Shown in pieces: positions 21,605 to 34,227 of a DNA stretch of 64,000 nucleotides. The stretch spans positions 2,170,001 to 2,234,000 of the forward strand of contig NC_085884.1 of the NCBI RefSeq assembly GCF_035222275.1. Direction: 5' to 3'. The notes beneath the pieces were generated by a model. That model saw only the letters and a program-made list of their open reading frames with translations, ran no database searches and was not told the origin of the DNA. The translations under genes and the position numbers were made by a program. Each line of letters begins with the position of its first letter. The stretch's first letter is position 1. This DNA comes from Podospora bellae-mahoneyi. Its lineage: Eukaryota; Ascomycota; Sordariomycetes; Sordariales; Podosporaceae.

Positions 21605-24600
21605 CTAAGCGCTCATCTCTCGCTCTTCCCGGATAGACGTCATTTCCATGCCGCTGCCACCGAGACCACTGCCGCCCTCGAGCATCGGCTGGCTCTGCGG
21701 CGGTCCTCCTCCTCCGTTTTCGCTTTTGATGTCGGGGGAGGCGGATGAGGTGGCCCCGGTTTTGCTGCTGCCGTTTCCACCGGCCGTCGGGGTGGGGAAC
21801 CCACTGCTGCCGTTGTCACTCGGGGTAAGCACGTTGGTGGGAGTCGCTGTCGTTGACTTGCTTCCAGGCTCGGTAGGCGGCGTGTCTGTCGTGGCTGGTT
21901 TGGTGGAGTTACTGCTGACCTCCCGCTGCAGCGGAGAGGCATGGGAGGGGGAGTTGCTCTTCTTGCTCTGCGCGTCTCCGCCACGGTTTGAGTTACGAGG
22001 GGAAACTCTGCCAGTCTGTGCATCACGCTTGTCAGTGGTTAGCAATTTGTTGAAGCTGGGCGCTTGGTCAGGGCTCGACATACCTGTTTGGCCCATCTTA
22101 GACCGCAGCTGTTGCAGAGATCTCTCTGCCCGCTCGGTCCTCTCCGCCACTCGGGCGTGTTGCGTGTGTGGCAATTGGCACAGTCTCTAACCATGTTGCC
22201 GCCGCCCTTTCTCCTCTTACGCTTCTTCCTGTTGGACAGCAGCTGAGCCAGCTCTTCGGCTAATAAGCGGTTGACCTTTTCCATTTGTCGCAACTCGTAC
22301 TGCCAGCTGGTACATCTCGTGGTCTTAAGCTCATCAAAGATGTTGTCATCCGATGCAAGAGCGATATCTTGAGTTCCACCTATTAGCTGACCTGCAGGTT
22401 GAGAGATAAGGGCGCCCTCAGTGCTGATCGTCTTGGTGTGACCCATCACGATGCCGGTCATTTGTTGTCCATCGTCGGATACGCTCGCCACCGACGCACC
22501 AGTCTTGCCAGCAGGAGCAATCGCGCGAGAAGAGGCCTTGAGTAGTTTCGTCTGAGCCAACAAAAATGTAGGCTTCTGACCCTCTTCGGCATCCCCAGGG
22601 TAGAAGGTCGTGTGCGCTTGCAAAACCTGGCCTCGCTTGTTCTGAATCTCGTGCTTGCAGCTGGCGATCTTGCCTCTCCTCGACTTTTCAATAGTCCGAC
22701 CAAATTCCACCCGAGACTCTTTCCGCATGAGATCTTGCATGCTGGTGCCTTCGAGATCTTTGCGCTCAAGATCCAACAACGAGCGCACATTTGACGCAAC
22801 GTACAAGAACATACCCGAGGTTGAGACCTTGGACCAGATCTCGCTGTCGCCGATACCTCCATGTTGATCCAGGTTCCGTTTTGATAGCGCAAAGATTGGA
22901 CGCTTTCTGCCCACCAGAATGATACACTTGCGGCCCTTGCCCTGCTCGGAGAACAGAGTGCCGTGGCTCTCGAACCAGGTGTAGCCGCTATTTTTCCGTC
23001 GTATCCTGAATACGATGTTGACTGGTACATTTGCCTGTGCCTCCTTGAGCTCTCGCGTAACGGGAACAATGTCTGACGGGTGGCAGATGGATGCCAGCGA
23101 GTTTCCCATCAAGTCGTTGGTGTCGTACTCGAGAATCTTCTTGCACGACGGTGATAAGTAAAGGAACAGGCCCTTAAGCGAGAGCACATGCACAACGTCA
23201 TCCGCATTCTCCAGCAACATCTTGTCCCATGACTGCCTGTGCCAATCTGACACGGCCCCCTTGGGGTTGAACTGCTGCAAAAGGGAAGATACGTCATCGA
23301 TGGCCAGCGTCTGGCCGTTTTCGGGCTCCCATTGCGTCGAGCTTGGAGGAGTCCAGATGTATTGGCCAATATCGCTGTGGACGTAATTGACGTGCATGGC
23401 ACCCCCTGACTCCTGTCCTGATATCGCATCGGGGCACTCGACCAGGTCGATCTGAAAGCCGATAAAGTACCGTATCGTGTTGGGGTCATCCCACGGGATG
23501 GGAATCATGGTGAGGAGGTTCAGGAAGGGCTTGCCGCCCTTCCGATAGTTGATAAGACTTTGCTGAATCTCGCGGCCTTCAGCAATGGCGTTCTTGAGCT
23601 TGAAGACGGCGTGGTTCTCGACAAACTCTCGCTTTGTGCCCGCCTCGACCTTACCAGTGGGACTTTGGAGGAAGCGGCAGTTTTGTCCCACAATCTCGTG
23701 GCGAACGTAGCCCGTCAGGTTCTGGAAGTTATCCGACACGTAAATGATAGGGCAGTCTTGTAACTCAACGTCGCACACGACGAAAGCACAAGACATGTCC
23801 ACAGCACCAATTTGAAGCTGTGCGTTTTTCCGCGTTGCCACGTACCACAGGGCCCGGAGCATGTCAAATCCGCTCTTGGAATATATGCTCTTTTCTTTGG
23901 AAGCATGTAGGCTGTCCGGGAGTGCCGGACCAACCGTGGTGGCTGGTGCTTGAGGGGTCGACACTGTCGCTACAGCACTGGGTTGGGCAGCACCCATCCC
24001 GGACAAGGTGTGACTGGTTCCTGACGCTGGCGAGCGGTAGGCTGTAGTGCCTGAAATCTCGCGTGTTAATGGCGGTGGCATGCTAGGCTGGAATTGGTTC
24101 ATCTGAGAGTCCAACGTCAGATTATGCGGTCTCTGCTGAGGGCGATTGCCAAATGCGTCTTCCACGCCTGACATGTCGTCGCTCGTCAAAGTCAAAGGGG
24201 TGGTACCCATTCCCATGTCCATTGAAAAGTCAGGCGTAACCGAATCCATAGTCGTGGGAGGGTACTGGTGACCGAGGCCGGGCGAGTTAAAGAGGTTGAG
24301 TGAGGCAGGGTCGGTTCCCATCGCCTCCATGTTTAGACTTGAAAAGGCCATCATGTTGCCCATAATGTCTGGTGAAAGCGAAGCGAAGTCGTTTTGGTCC
24401 GACATGGCCATGAGTCCAGGCTGTGAATAGGGGCCAGAGCTCCCTGGCATGCTCGTCGGCATAGCTCCGAACCCCGCCATTTGAGGCGAATTCATATTTC
24501 CAAACTGGAAGTCCTGGTAATGGTCCGGGCTCCCAAAATCCATCATGGACAGGCGGCGATCCGCATCGGTTGTGAGCATGGCACCACCCTGAAAAGACTG

Positions 24601-24789
24601 AGGTATGCTTCTCCTCCTCCGTTGAAGCTCATTATTGTTCTGACGGACAATCTCGTCCAGTGAGTCCGACACACCGGACAGGCCCGTCGTATTGATCATG
24701 CCCAGGTTCCGGCCGGCGTTTTGCTGCTGACCTCGGCGCTGAGCCTCCTCCTGGGCGAGCTGAGTCGTGTAAAAATTGTTGTTGTTCAT
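21605..24789 (-). CDS. wc-1: White collar-1: LOV-domain blue-light photoreceptor and GATA zinc-finger transcription factor
   Basis: Flavin-binding photoreceptor that pairs with WC-2 to switch on light-induced and clock genes. Exon 1 is 24789-22084 and exon 2 is 22015-21605, joined across a 68-bp intron (GTATGT...CACAG, phase 0) right after the zinc finger; the product is 1038 aa. The LOV domain spans about 330-455 with GQNCRFLQ, whose Cys371 is the photoadduct residue. PAS-B is about 515-630 and PAS-C about 650-750. A basic nuclear signal RKKRKRRKGG sits at about 853-862. The GATA finger C-x2-C-x18-C-x2-C has Cys870, 873, 892 and 895. The tail ends PPQSQPMLEGGSG and GMEMTSIREE, as in Neurospora. 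Start chosen at 24789 (MNNNNFY), matching Neurospora WC-1; an in-frame ATG at 24891 lies in a CA-repeat. The long polyglutamine tracts of Neurospora WC-1 are absent. Confidence 0.97.
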
Positions 24790-26835
24790 GGCGACCACGT
24801 TAGAATCGTTGCGCGCGCGATGGAGTGTGCGTATCTGAACGTGGTGCGTGTGGTGGTGCGTGTGTGTGCGTGTGTGTGACCGGGAAGCCAAGTCTGTCCC
24901 TCAGCAATCAGGTAACCTAGCTATCATTGCCCCATCGAAGGACGGGGCGGCCTTGACGTCTCTCTATCGGACCAGATGGGCGGCGGCATCGAACTACTGC
25001 CAAGGGAAGGGGGGGGCGGGGGGGGCGGCGGCAGCTACCGGGGAGAGTGACCCGAGGCGGTCTGGATTTGGCGTAGGGCTCCGAAACGCAAGCAACGACG
25101 ATAGAGAGAGAAAAATACGGCAGTGGCGGTCTATTTGTCATCTATCAGCTCCCGGACTCCCCGACGTTCTCGTTGAGCCCAACGAGTATATGCCATCTGC
25201 GGCAGCACTATGACAGAGGAGGCAGGGGAAAAGAAACAAAAAAGCAAAGTTGGCAGTGATGGTGGAGGAGTATGCGGACGGTAGAGATCGAACGTTACAC
25301 ACCCGTTTTCGAGATGCCCAAGCAGGGTTTAGGTATAGAGGCAGGGACAAGGAGAGGATGCGGACGAGAATGGGAAATGCTGGGTTAAGGTAAGGTAAGT
25401 CGACTCGGAGACAGACAGACAGAAGCAGATGGACGATGTCGTCCGAGGTTTGGCGCCGTTGTTGCTGCTGGTTGCGTGTGAAAGCGGTCCGCGGGGGCGT
25501 TGGTGCCAGGTCCCACGACACGCGAGACGAGGCAGCTATTCGACGGCGAGAGTGTGCGATGCAGATGGGCGGGCGGCGGCAGGCGGACGAGGACGTCGGA
25601 CGTCGTCGGGATGCGGTTGATGATAAAGGTGCAGTAGTGAGTGGAAAGTTGACTCTGCAGCGCACAACGGGGTTAGAGTCCCCGGATGTTCCTCCCCCCC
25701 GGTTCCCGTCCTTCCTTAAACCCACCCGCTGGCAGCATTCCTAAGCTGGCAGAGCGGGGCCACCCAGGGCACACCGGCGGCCGTGGGGATTCACAAGTCC
25801 CCGTCCGAGCCCAATCAGACCATTCAGATGCTGCCCAGAGAGAGGGGATAACTGGAGAACACGCCACTTAAACCCCCTTACGTAAGCCTGCCGGAGAGAC
25901 ACCCCACTCTTGTGTAGCACGTCCGTCTCAAGGGCTTCATTGGCTGAATGAAACAATGGATGCGCTTTTCATAGTTGCTGATGGAAGATGCTCAGCATTT
26001 CCATCCATCATCCCATTCCCCGACATATGCAATGCCAGTCCCCCATAGGTCATAGGTCCCCATGCTCAGTCTCCGGCTCCCCGTGCCGCAGCAGACAATG
26101 CCATGCCGCTGTGGCAAATGCCATCCCAATGAATCCCATCCCAATCTGTCATCTCACATTTCTCCATCATCCGAAGCCACACGCCCATACCCATCCGGCC
26201 CATTGTCCGTCCATATGTCGGCAGTTCGATTGGTCTAGATCCATTGCCGCCACTCTTCAAAACTGTCTCTCTCGCTTTCTCTCGGCCGGGATGCAATCCG
26301 ACCTACACAATTCCCGTGTCAGCTTCCATGTCCGGCGTTGGCGAACCCCTATTGTGTCCGCTTCGAGCCCGATGACGTGTGAAGTCATACAAAGCCGTTC
26401 GACCCTGCCAAGGCATTGCGGGCTGAGAAGGACCCTTCATCACTTGCTCTGCTGGGACTATGCCTGTTGGCCGAGAGACATGTGAATATACGATTACGCC
26501 CAAAGGGACCTAGAAATATGTAACTGTTTTTTTTGGTTCGCTTCATGTTGATTCGCTCTGAGACATGTCGAAGCGGAAGCTTTACCTGGCTAATATGACA
26601 TGTAACTCGTACATGCCAATGACCGATCGGACGAACAAACATGGTATCATGCCCGTGAACTCCAAAAAACTTCCTCCTCCGTCCCTGCCCCTTTTCTCAA
26701 TCCCTACCATCCGACCCTTTCCTTCAGGGTCCCAAACTCCTATCCGCGGCCTGCCCTTACACGCGTGTCTTTGCCAAAGGACAGCTTCACTCGCAGATAC
26801 TGAGGTATCGCGTCCATCACGACCGGGCTTGGGAA
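24790..26835. promoter_or_regulatory. wc-1 promoter and long leader; PSE1 3' flank
   Basis: The wc-1 leader begins with an alternating CA/GT microsatellite (about 24845-24882), followed upstream by a G-rich tract at about 25008-25033. A single GATCGAA lies near 25288, but I see no paired GATC light-response element. The frames across this stretch look non-coding. The part near 26835 is 3' flank of the importin gene. Confidence 0.45.
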
Positions 26836-29800
26836 CTAACCGAAATGGGCGCGGATGGTTTGCTGAGCCTCGGGTGAGAACTGAGAGAGCAGTGGTGATG
26901 GGTCAGTGGCGGTGCCCTCCAAGAGAAGCTTGGTCGCTGCCACTACACGAGCCGCATTCTGCCCGCTCAGCGTCTCTCCCTCGAGAGCCTGTGCAACGTA
27001 GACGAAAATCTGTGCGGCCCGCCCGGCCACGGCGATGGAAGCATGTTGCCTACAGGAAGCTGTTAGTCCAGAGTACCTTGTGAATCACATGACTCATGGG
27101 AAAAGCGGTAACTTACTTGCTAATCAAGTCGGCGAGATAGAGATAGCCATATGGCGCTGCTTCCTCGTCGTTGCAGATGGGGAGGTAATTTATCCACTGA
27201 TCAATGATTTGGTTGGGGTTTGGCACTGCCGAGGCGTTGTAGTGCAGGATCTTCGCAATGGCAGCGCATGCGTTCTCGGTGGCGTAGACATTGTCTTCGT
27301 TCCGCGCATCAGGGACCTGCATGAGCTGGAACAAGTACTGCAGTGTTCCGGCCAGGAACGTGGCCCACTGCTCACCACCATGACGAGCAGCCACACCGAT
27401 GCCATAAGCCGCAGCCTGGCGGATAGCCGGCGAGGGGTCCTGGCAACCACGCACGAGCGCCTCGCTAATCATAGGAGCATAGTTGCCACTGCGAGCACCG
27501 CAGTACTCAAGGACGTCGTCCATGATGCAAAGGCCCCATTGACGCTGCGTTGGGTCATCCGACTTGAGGAAACCTTGATATGTGTCGGCGAGACGCTCAA
27601 AGTAGGGAAGGAAGCTCTCGCCGTGGTGCTTGAAGACGCAGTGGAAGGCCTTGTTCATATCCGAGAGAAGAGTCTGGTCGTCTTCGATGGCCATCAAGAG
27701 TTCCTCAGCGTCATCCTCGGCATCGTCAGTACCACCAGCGCGGTGCTCCTCTTCGCGCTGAGCAACACGGTCCTTGTAGTCATCAAGGGTAGAAGTGACT
27801 GAATCGATAAACTTGCCCATGCGCTCAGGGCTAAGGCAGGGCCCACCGATAACCTCGACAGACTCGTAAAAGCACTGATACATCTCCGCCAAGGTATCGA
27901 CAGCGGGCTCAGCGGAAAGAACTTCAAGGAGCTTGTCAATGGTCTTGTCCCACAAAAGCCTGAGCTGGTCCGAGGCGGGTCCATAGGCTTTCTGGACGCA
28001 GCTCAGAAGCTGTGGCACGAGCTTGGCAGAAACATATCTGACAGGATCATGGAAGAAGAATGCCAGGCCGGGGAGAGCGATCTTCTCCATGATCTGATCG
28101 GCATAGGGCGCAAACTCATCCTCAAGAACCTGGGCGTAAACAACCAGGAGCTCAATGGCCATATGTTTGTCCTCCATCGAGCTAGTTCTGATTCCAATCG
28201 TCTTTCCACGGAGAGGCACCAGCTCCCAGCCCTCTTCTTGCTGGAACTTCTCAACCTGATCCTCGTCGTCGAGAAGCTGAATGTCAGCCTTGGCGCTGGC
28301 CATCTCGAGAAGAGGAGGCATGACCTTGGGCAGACAAGGGAGGAAATTTTTGCCCATGACGCGGCACATTCTACCCCAGCAGTGCATAAGATACTGGGCC
28401 TGAGGGTCATCAGCCTCGGTAACATTGTCCTGGATGGATCCGAGAAGTTGGACAAGCATGGCGGCGTCGTTGCCCAAGCGCTGCTGGCCAACAGCGAGAG
28501 CAATAAGAGTCGCGCACTCCATAGCCTTTGCGCGAAGGAGGCGGTACTCCTTGTCGTTCTCGCGCTGCAATACGCTAACCAACATGGGCATCAGAGTATC
28601 GTAATATCTGGCAAACGCCTGCTCGGCCGCGTCGGCAATAGTGGCGATGGTCGAGAGTGCTTGCTCCTGCACGTACCGCTTCTCGTTCTGGAGGAGCTCA
28701 TAGAGCTTGGTGAGGAGGCCGTCCAGGTACGGCTCCAAGACGCTCTTCTCGGCCTCTTCGCAAAAGTTGACCAAAGCGGCCGCAGCGTGCGACTTGACTC
28801 TAGCCTCGGGCGAGTCCAAGACTGGCACGATAGCGGTCAGAACAACATCGTAAAATTCCTGTTGCATCTTTGGCGCAAAGTCAGTGCTCATCTGGCCCAG
28901 AGCATTGCACCCGGCCCATCGGACACGAGGATGGGGGTCCTTCAGGGCCGGAACAACGAGCTTCAAAACCTGCTCGAGTTCCCCAATCATCTGGTCGCGA
29001 CAGCCTTCCGAGATGGCAGAAATAGCCATGAGAGCCGCGTGCCTGTCCCTCCAAGCAGGGGACTGCATCATGCGTGGGAGCCAGGCAAAGGTGGGCTGCA
29101 ATACGACCATGCCCCCCATCTTGTTCGCCAAGCGGTCCATGCAGTGCTCTCCAGCTACGTGGTTGTTGTCACTTTCCTGGTCTTCAAGATCGTCGGCCCC
29201 AAGCCAATCAGCAGCATCATCGTCATCCTCGCCAATGTCGGTCATCAAACTGAGGCACTGAGTGATCATATCCTCGGTGTACTTGGGATCTTTTCTGCAC
29301 ATGGATGGGGCGTAATCAGCGAAAGTAGCCATGAGCTCCAAAGCATTCTGTCTGCAAAGGTCACTAAGCTCCTTGTCTTGGATCACGGCGATGGAGAACT
29401 GGACGAGTCCGCTGAAGTTTGGCTTGAACATCTTGGGCGAGCTTTCGGCGAGGTCGATGAGGGCCACCAAACCTTTGCTCAAGTCGTCGGAATCTTGAGC
29501 TTGCTTGATTGGTGGCAGAATGTTGAGAATTTCGGGAAGGAGACCAAAGTACTTGGCCTGGTTCTTCCTGCTGAGGTTGCGGAAGAAAGAAGCGAAGGCC
29601 TCCATGGCGGCAAGGCGAACCTATTCATGTCAGTATAACAAACCCTCAACTATTTTCCAAACAGGACTTTCATACTGAAACTGATTCGTCCTTGAAGGCC
29701 TGGGCGAACACGCCAGCTACCTGCTCTTCATGCTGTCTCTCAATAATGCCGGGGGTAGTTGTGAACACTCGGAAGGCGGTTTCGCGCTTGCCAGCATCAG

Positions 29801-30377
29801 GGGCCTGGCTGAGCTGAAAGAGCACTTGCAGCAGGTCTGGCCAGGAATCGTCTACAAGCACGTTAGTGGTAGCGCAATTCAGGAGGAAAGGCAGGTCTAG
29901 ACGAACTGCTATCGTAGTACTGTCTGGCAATCTCGGCAACCGCGTCACTGATCTTGTTCCGGACGTTCTTATCTGTCTCGGCAAGCAATGTCTTCAGAAG
30001 CTCGTTGCGGATGGCCTGGCAAGACACGGCTCCCAGGGAGATAAAGAGGTCAACATTTTCGGAGCTTGGTGTTTTGCGAGTCTTGGATGCTATGCGACGG
30101 AAGATGACAGCTGCAAATGTGCGAACCTAGGAAACAAGATATCAGCATGATGGCGTTGGTTCACAGGCAAACCAGAGAGGACGAGACGTACCGAGACATC
30201 AGGGGAGCTGCTGATCTGCTCGGCCAAGCCCATTAATAGGTATTCTGGCCGCTGGCTTGTCCACTGATTCTGCAGAACCTCCTCGGCTTGTGAGCGGACA
30301 ATGTTGTCTGATGACTGAAGCTGCTGGAGTAGCTGGCCCAGTTGGGCGCTAACATCTGCGGGCAGAACAGAAGACAT
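26836..30377 (-). CDS. PSE1: Importin beta-3 family karyopherin (PSE1/KAP121, RanBP5/importin-5 orthologue)
   Basis: Nuclear import receptor that carries ribosomal proteins, histones and other cargo through the pore. Five exons on the minus strand: 30377-30192, 30126-29907, 29851-29676, 29620-27117 and 27049-26836, giving 1099 aa, close to yeast Kap121 (1089 aa). Introns are 55-67 bp. The second donor is GTTCGT, which is weak, but the join YYDS-N-DSWPDLLQ restores the family sequence. HEAT repeats run throughout. The N-terminal repeats (EEVLQNQWTSQRPEYLL, VRTFAAVIFRRIASK) form the Ran-binding arch. The most conserved repeats read HPRVRWAGCNALGQMSTDF and KSHAAAALVNFCEEAEKSV. An acidic insertion (GEDDDDAADWLGADDLEDQE) sits at about residues 320-345, the usual place for the acidic loop. 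The C-terminus ends QQTIRAHFG. Confidence 0.95.
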
Positions 30378-32212
30378 GATGTTGTCTGAATCTAAGTTGT
30401 ATGAGCTGAGAGGCGCTCAAGGGGCCTGCCGATGCCGTCGTGCTCCAAAGTGGACGTCGTCTGTTTTAGTCAGGACAAAACCAAACTGAGACGTCGAGTG
30501 AGCTTTGGGCTCCGGATATGGAAGGACGCGTCGGCGGGATCGTCGCTACCTGGGGAGGAGGGGGGGGCGCTAGACTGGTCGTCTGGAATGTCGAGGGCGA
30601 GATGCTCTGTGGGAGACGCGTCGGGAGTGAAAAAGCGCGGCGGCTCGTTAAGTGGGTAAATGTTGTTGTTGACTCTCTGGGCGAGTCGTCGTGAGAGGGG
30701 GGTTTTGGTCTGTGAAGTGGGAGGGAGAGGGGAGTGCGACGATGGTCAATAATTTTTTGATTGGATCAGGGCTGTTGAGGAGTGGGGGAGGGGCAGTCAA
30801 GACAGCTGGCGGAGGGGAAATTTGGTGTTCGTGCAGTGCCAGCGGGTCCCGCAGTTCTACTCAGACAGAATCTCCCAGGGTAGTCTAATCTGTCTTGACA
30901 AGAGAGGATGACGGTCGAATGCAATATGTGAAGAGAGGGTTAATTTTGTGTTTGCAAAGCAAGGGAAAAAAGCACAAGCAACAGAGGGTTTTGAATGTTC
31001 ACAAGCTTTAGTTCCGGGTGTGGCTTGTGTGTGTGGTTGTGGTAACAACCTTTGGTGTGGCTGAATGAAGGCGAAACTGAAATATGGTCGTCTGAGTGTG
31101 AACACGAGCAAATGGCGTGAACGCCTATCTCTCGACAACTGATGCCTGGCCAGCAGGAAAGATAAATATCTCTCCCGACGTGGCTTGTGTGTAGAAATCT
31201 GAAAATTTCATTCATCTCACTTCCATGGCTTAAAGTATGATAGGGCTGAGATTATAGACCGGCTAGGCAGGTTGGTCACTTGTCACTCACTGCCCTTGCT
31301 TGAACTTTATGGTTGGGTGACAACGCATCCAGCTCGTTCCTGACATCCAATTCCATGGATGCCAGCTGTCAGCTTTTCCATTTGCAGTGCACGCCGCCCA
31401 AACCACCAACGCCCTCCGGTTGCTTTTAGTTTTCACCTCCAGCTTCACAAAGGAAACATTTCCCACGATGATATCAGGAGCTCTATTAGGTGGTGTCATT
31501 GGTGGGTGGGGCATATCTATCACCAACATAGTGTAGAGAGGAGTGTGCGATCTGCATGAGGTACAATTGGGACGATATGCCTGTATTTTGCATCCCAGAC
31601 TTTGAACATGTTTACTCTCTCTGGAGATACTACAGCAACCGTTGCAGCGAGCCGGTGAATATATCGATGGTACCGCCGGCGTCAAAGACAACCGTCAAGC
31701 TGGGCTGTTGGGCCAAGCGGTGATAACAGCGAAAGGTCATTCCGATAAGAAATATTGCGGGGTTGTAGAGTCATCAGGCCAGGGCTGGCCTGACATTCAC
31801 AGCAGGATATCTGGAACAGAGGAGGTGATGCCGGAATATACAGAAACCCCAGCACAGCCTCCAAATATCGCCAGTTGTCTCTGAAAAGTATACAGGTTGG
31901 CCAGCCAGGAGTCACCGCATTGCTCCCCTCTGCTGCAGCATGGATCTGTTTATGATTCTGATGCTGACCCCGCATCGCCCTGGAGCTCCGTCATAGCACC
32001 CGTGCCACCCTTGTTCAAAGCGACCACCTCAACAGACAGTCAGAGACAACAACCACTCGTTGTTCCTCTCCTTGACCACCCAACAGTGACCTGACCTGAC
32101 CTACAGCTCTGACACAACTCTGAATCCCAAACTTTGACATCTCAAATGAGCCCACCGTCGAGTCTTACATAAACCGAATCCTATCGAGAACTATCATCAG
32201 CTACCACCCACC
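30378..32212. promoter_or_regulatory. Divergent region between PSE1 and SDS23
   Basis: The two genes point away from each other, so both promoters lie here. The PSE1 leader side (30378-30900) is G/T-rich. Just before SDS23 there are three tandem TGACC units (about 32088-32102). No coding frame or RNA gene was recognised. Confidence 0.45.
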
Positions 32213-33887
32213 ATGGACATCCCTGGTGCTCAAGAGAGCGCTGCCAACAGTTCCAACAGCTCACTGGGCGCAACTCTCTCGACTTCCCAGACTGAGCGCA
32301 ACAAATCTGGCCATATTGCTGCTCATAGACAGAGCTTTGCCGAGGACCAGAGACGCCCTCCTCCTTCCCCTCGCAGCCATCGACACCCATCTCTCACCCA
32401 ACAAGCCGTCCAAGAGCTTATGAACCACCCCCCAATCAACCGACACGCCAATCCCCAGTATGCCGGTAGGAACTGGCAGGAGATTGCAGTGGGGGAATTG
32501 GCTGTGGCAGATGATGTGAAGTGGACCGATCTTGACGAGAGTGTTCAGGATGCCACGCTGGTATGTTTCTTAGCTACTTACTCCAATGCGACCCGGCTAC
32601 TCCATGCTGATCCCTCACCTCTCGGTAGACACTCCTCAAAAACCATCCCACCAATGCGGTCCTTGTACGAGAGACCCCCACATCAAAACGAGCCATGTCC
32701 ACGTTTGACTACAGCGATCTGAACGCCTACTTATTGGTGGTGGTCGGGCTTGCGAAACCTGAGGAGGAGCAGATCGAGCTATACGACCACATCGCGAAGA
32801 GTGCCCAGGCCCAGACACCTGTAACGCTCCGGGAGATCCAGCCTATTCTGAAGAAGAGCGAACTGGTAGCTTTGCCGGCCGAGGCAACTCTGGACGCGGC
32901 TGTGGAGGCTTTCGGAAGCGGCATCCATCGGTTACTGATTACCAACAGCGCTGGAGAGGTTATTGGAATTCTGAGCCAGCTCCGTCTGCTCGAGTTCTTC
33001 TGGAAGGAAGCGGTCAATTTTCCTGTTATTGACCGTCTGTACGGGAGCGTGCTGCGAGATCTTCAGATTGGTAGCACTCAGATCATCGCTGTCAAGTAAG
33101 TCGTCGTCGCATCACTTGCTAAGTTCCTGTTCCGGTTATCGGGCTAACTTGGGATCCTAGTGCCGATGGGCCTCTCGCTGATGCCCTTCTGTTGATGCAC
33201 AACGAGGGCCTGACTTCGGTTGCAGTGGTCGATCAAGGCCTCAACGTGCTCGGGAATATTTCAACAGCAGATCTGAGGCTTTTGACCAGTACGAACAACC
33301 TGCCCCTTCTCAAACGCTCGTGCATGCACTTCATCAGCGTTATCCTCAACGAGCGTGGCGTCGAACATGGCCGTGATTCTTTCCCGGTTTTTTACGTCAA
33401 TCCTTACTCCACACTTGCGCACACAGTGGCCAAGCTCGTTGCGACAAGATCTCACCGGATGTGGGTTGTCGAGACGGCTTCACCTTCCCCTAGTGCTCCC
33501 GCTACACCGTTACTCCAGCCGGTTCAGCTGGGAGTTACGGCTGCAACGGCTCCTCCACCTACGTCAGTCACTGGTGTTGGGTCGTCATCAAGCCCTGGCC
33601 CACAACCAACTGTTCTTGTTTCTTCGCAAACCCCCTCAGCGCCCCAATCGCCGCTGCCAGGACAGTCATTCTCTTCGGTGCCTTCTGCCAGCTTGCCTGG
33701 GGCACATGTTTCTGGGAGGTTGTCCGGGGTTGTCTCGCTGACAGATGTGCTGAATCTCTTTGCCAAATCGAGTGGGCTTCGGCCTTCGGATCCCTCGGAA
33801 CAGAGGGCTCGGAGAAGACGGAGCTCGAGTGCATCTGTCCGGCCAAGTTTGGATGCGGGGAGAGGAAGCGTTGACTTTAGGAGGTAG
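32213..33887 (+). CDS. SDS23: SDS23/MOC1 family CBS-domain protein, PP2A-type phosphatase inhibitor
   Basis: Sds23 homologues bind and restrain PP2A/PP6 phosphatases and link glucose and stress signals to mitosis, septation and sexual differentiation. Exons are 32213-32560, 32629-33095 and 33161-33887 (introns 68 and 65 bp), giving 513 aa. The first 75 residues are Ser/Gln-rich and disordered. Four CBS units follow: around [10 protein letters not shown] to [19 protein letters not shown], around [19 protein letters not shown] to [13 protein letters not shown], around [19 protein letters not shown] to [11 protein letters not shown], and around [20 protein letters not shown] to [15 protein letters not shown] Ser/Thr/Pro-rich insertion of about 70 residues splits the last CBS unit. 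The C-terminal tail is basic ([13 protein letters not shown]), typical of the family. The order of conserved blocks identifies it clearly. Confidence 0.93.
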
Positions 33888-34227
33888 TACATCTTTTATG
33901 GCTGAAGCATGGAAAATACTGTCATTACTCAGCACGAGCCTCTCCTGTATTGTTGCATTGTGTTGGGAGGGGAAGAGAGTGGCATTCGCCTTTTTTGGAG
34001 GAAGAAAGGAGGGCATCATGACAGAATTCCTAATTATGCGAATCACACAAGTTTCATACTGTTTCTGGGAACGATGGCGAAAACAGACAGACCTATGATG
34101 ATGATGACGGCATGGGCGGGACTCGTCTTGATAGCACAGAATCAATTGATATTAGAAGTTGGAAATAAAAAACCTCATGAGTTTGTACTATACTAAAAAC
34201 TTTGTGTCTCGAACCATTTTCGTCTCT
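33888..34227. other. Convergent 3' regions of SDS23 and formamidase
   Basis: A 340-bp spacer between two genes transcribed toward each other. No gene was seen. Confidence 0.5.

Noticed and set aside
25280-25300. GATCGAA as a possible white-collar light-response element
   Set aside because: A single half-site; the known elements need two closely spaced GATC-type repeats.
28049-29638. Long plus-strand frame (529 codons) across the importin gene
   Set aside because: It is the antisense shadow of PSE1; the minus-strand reading carries clear HEAT repeats and spliced exons.
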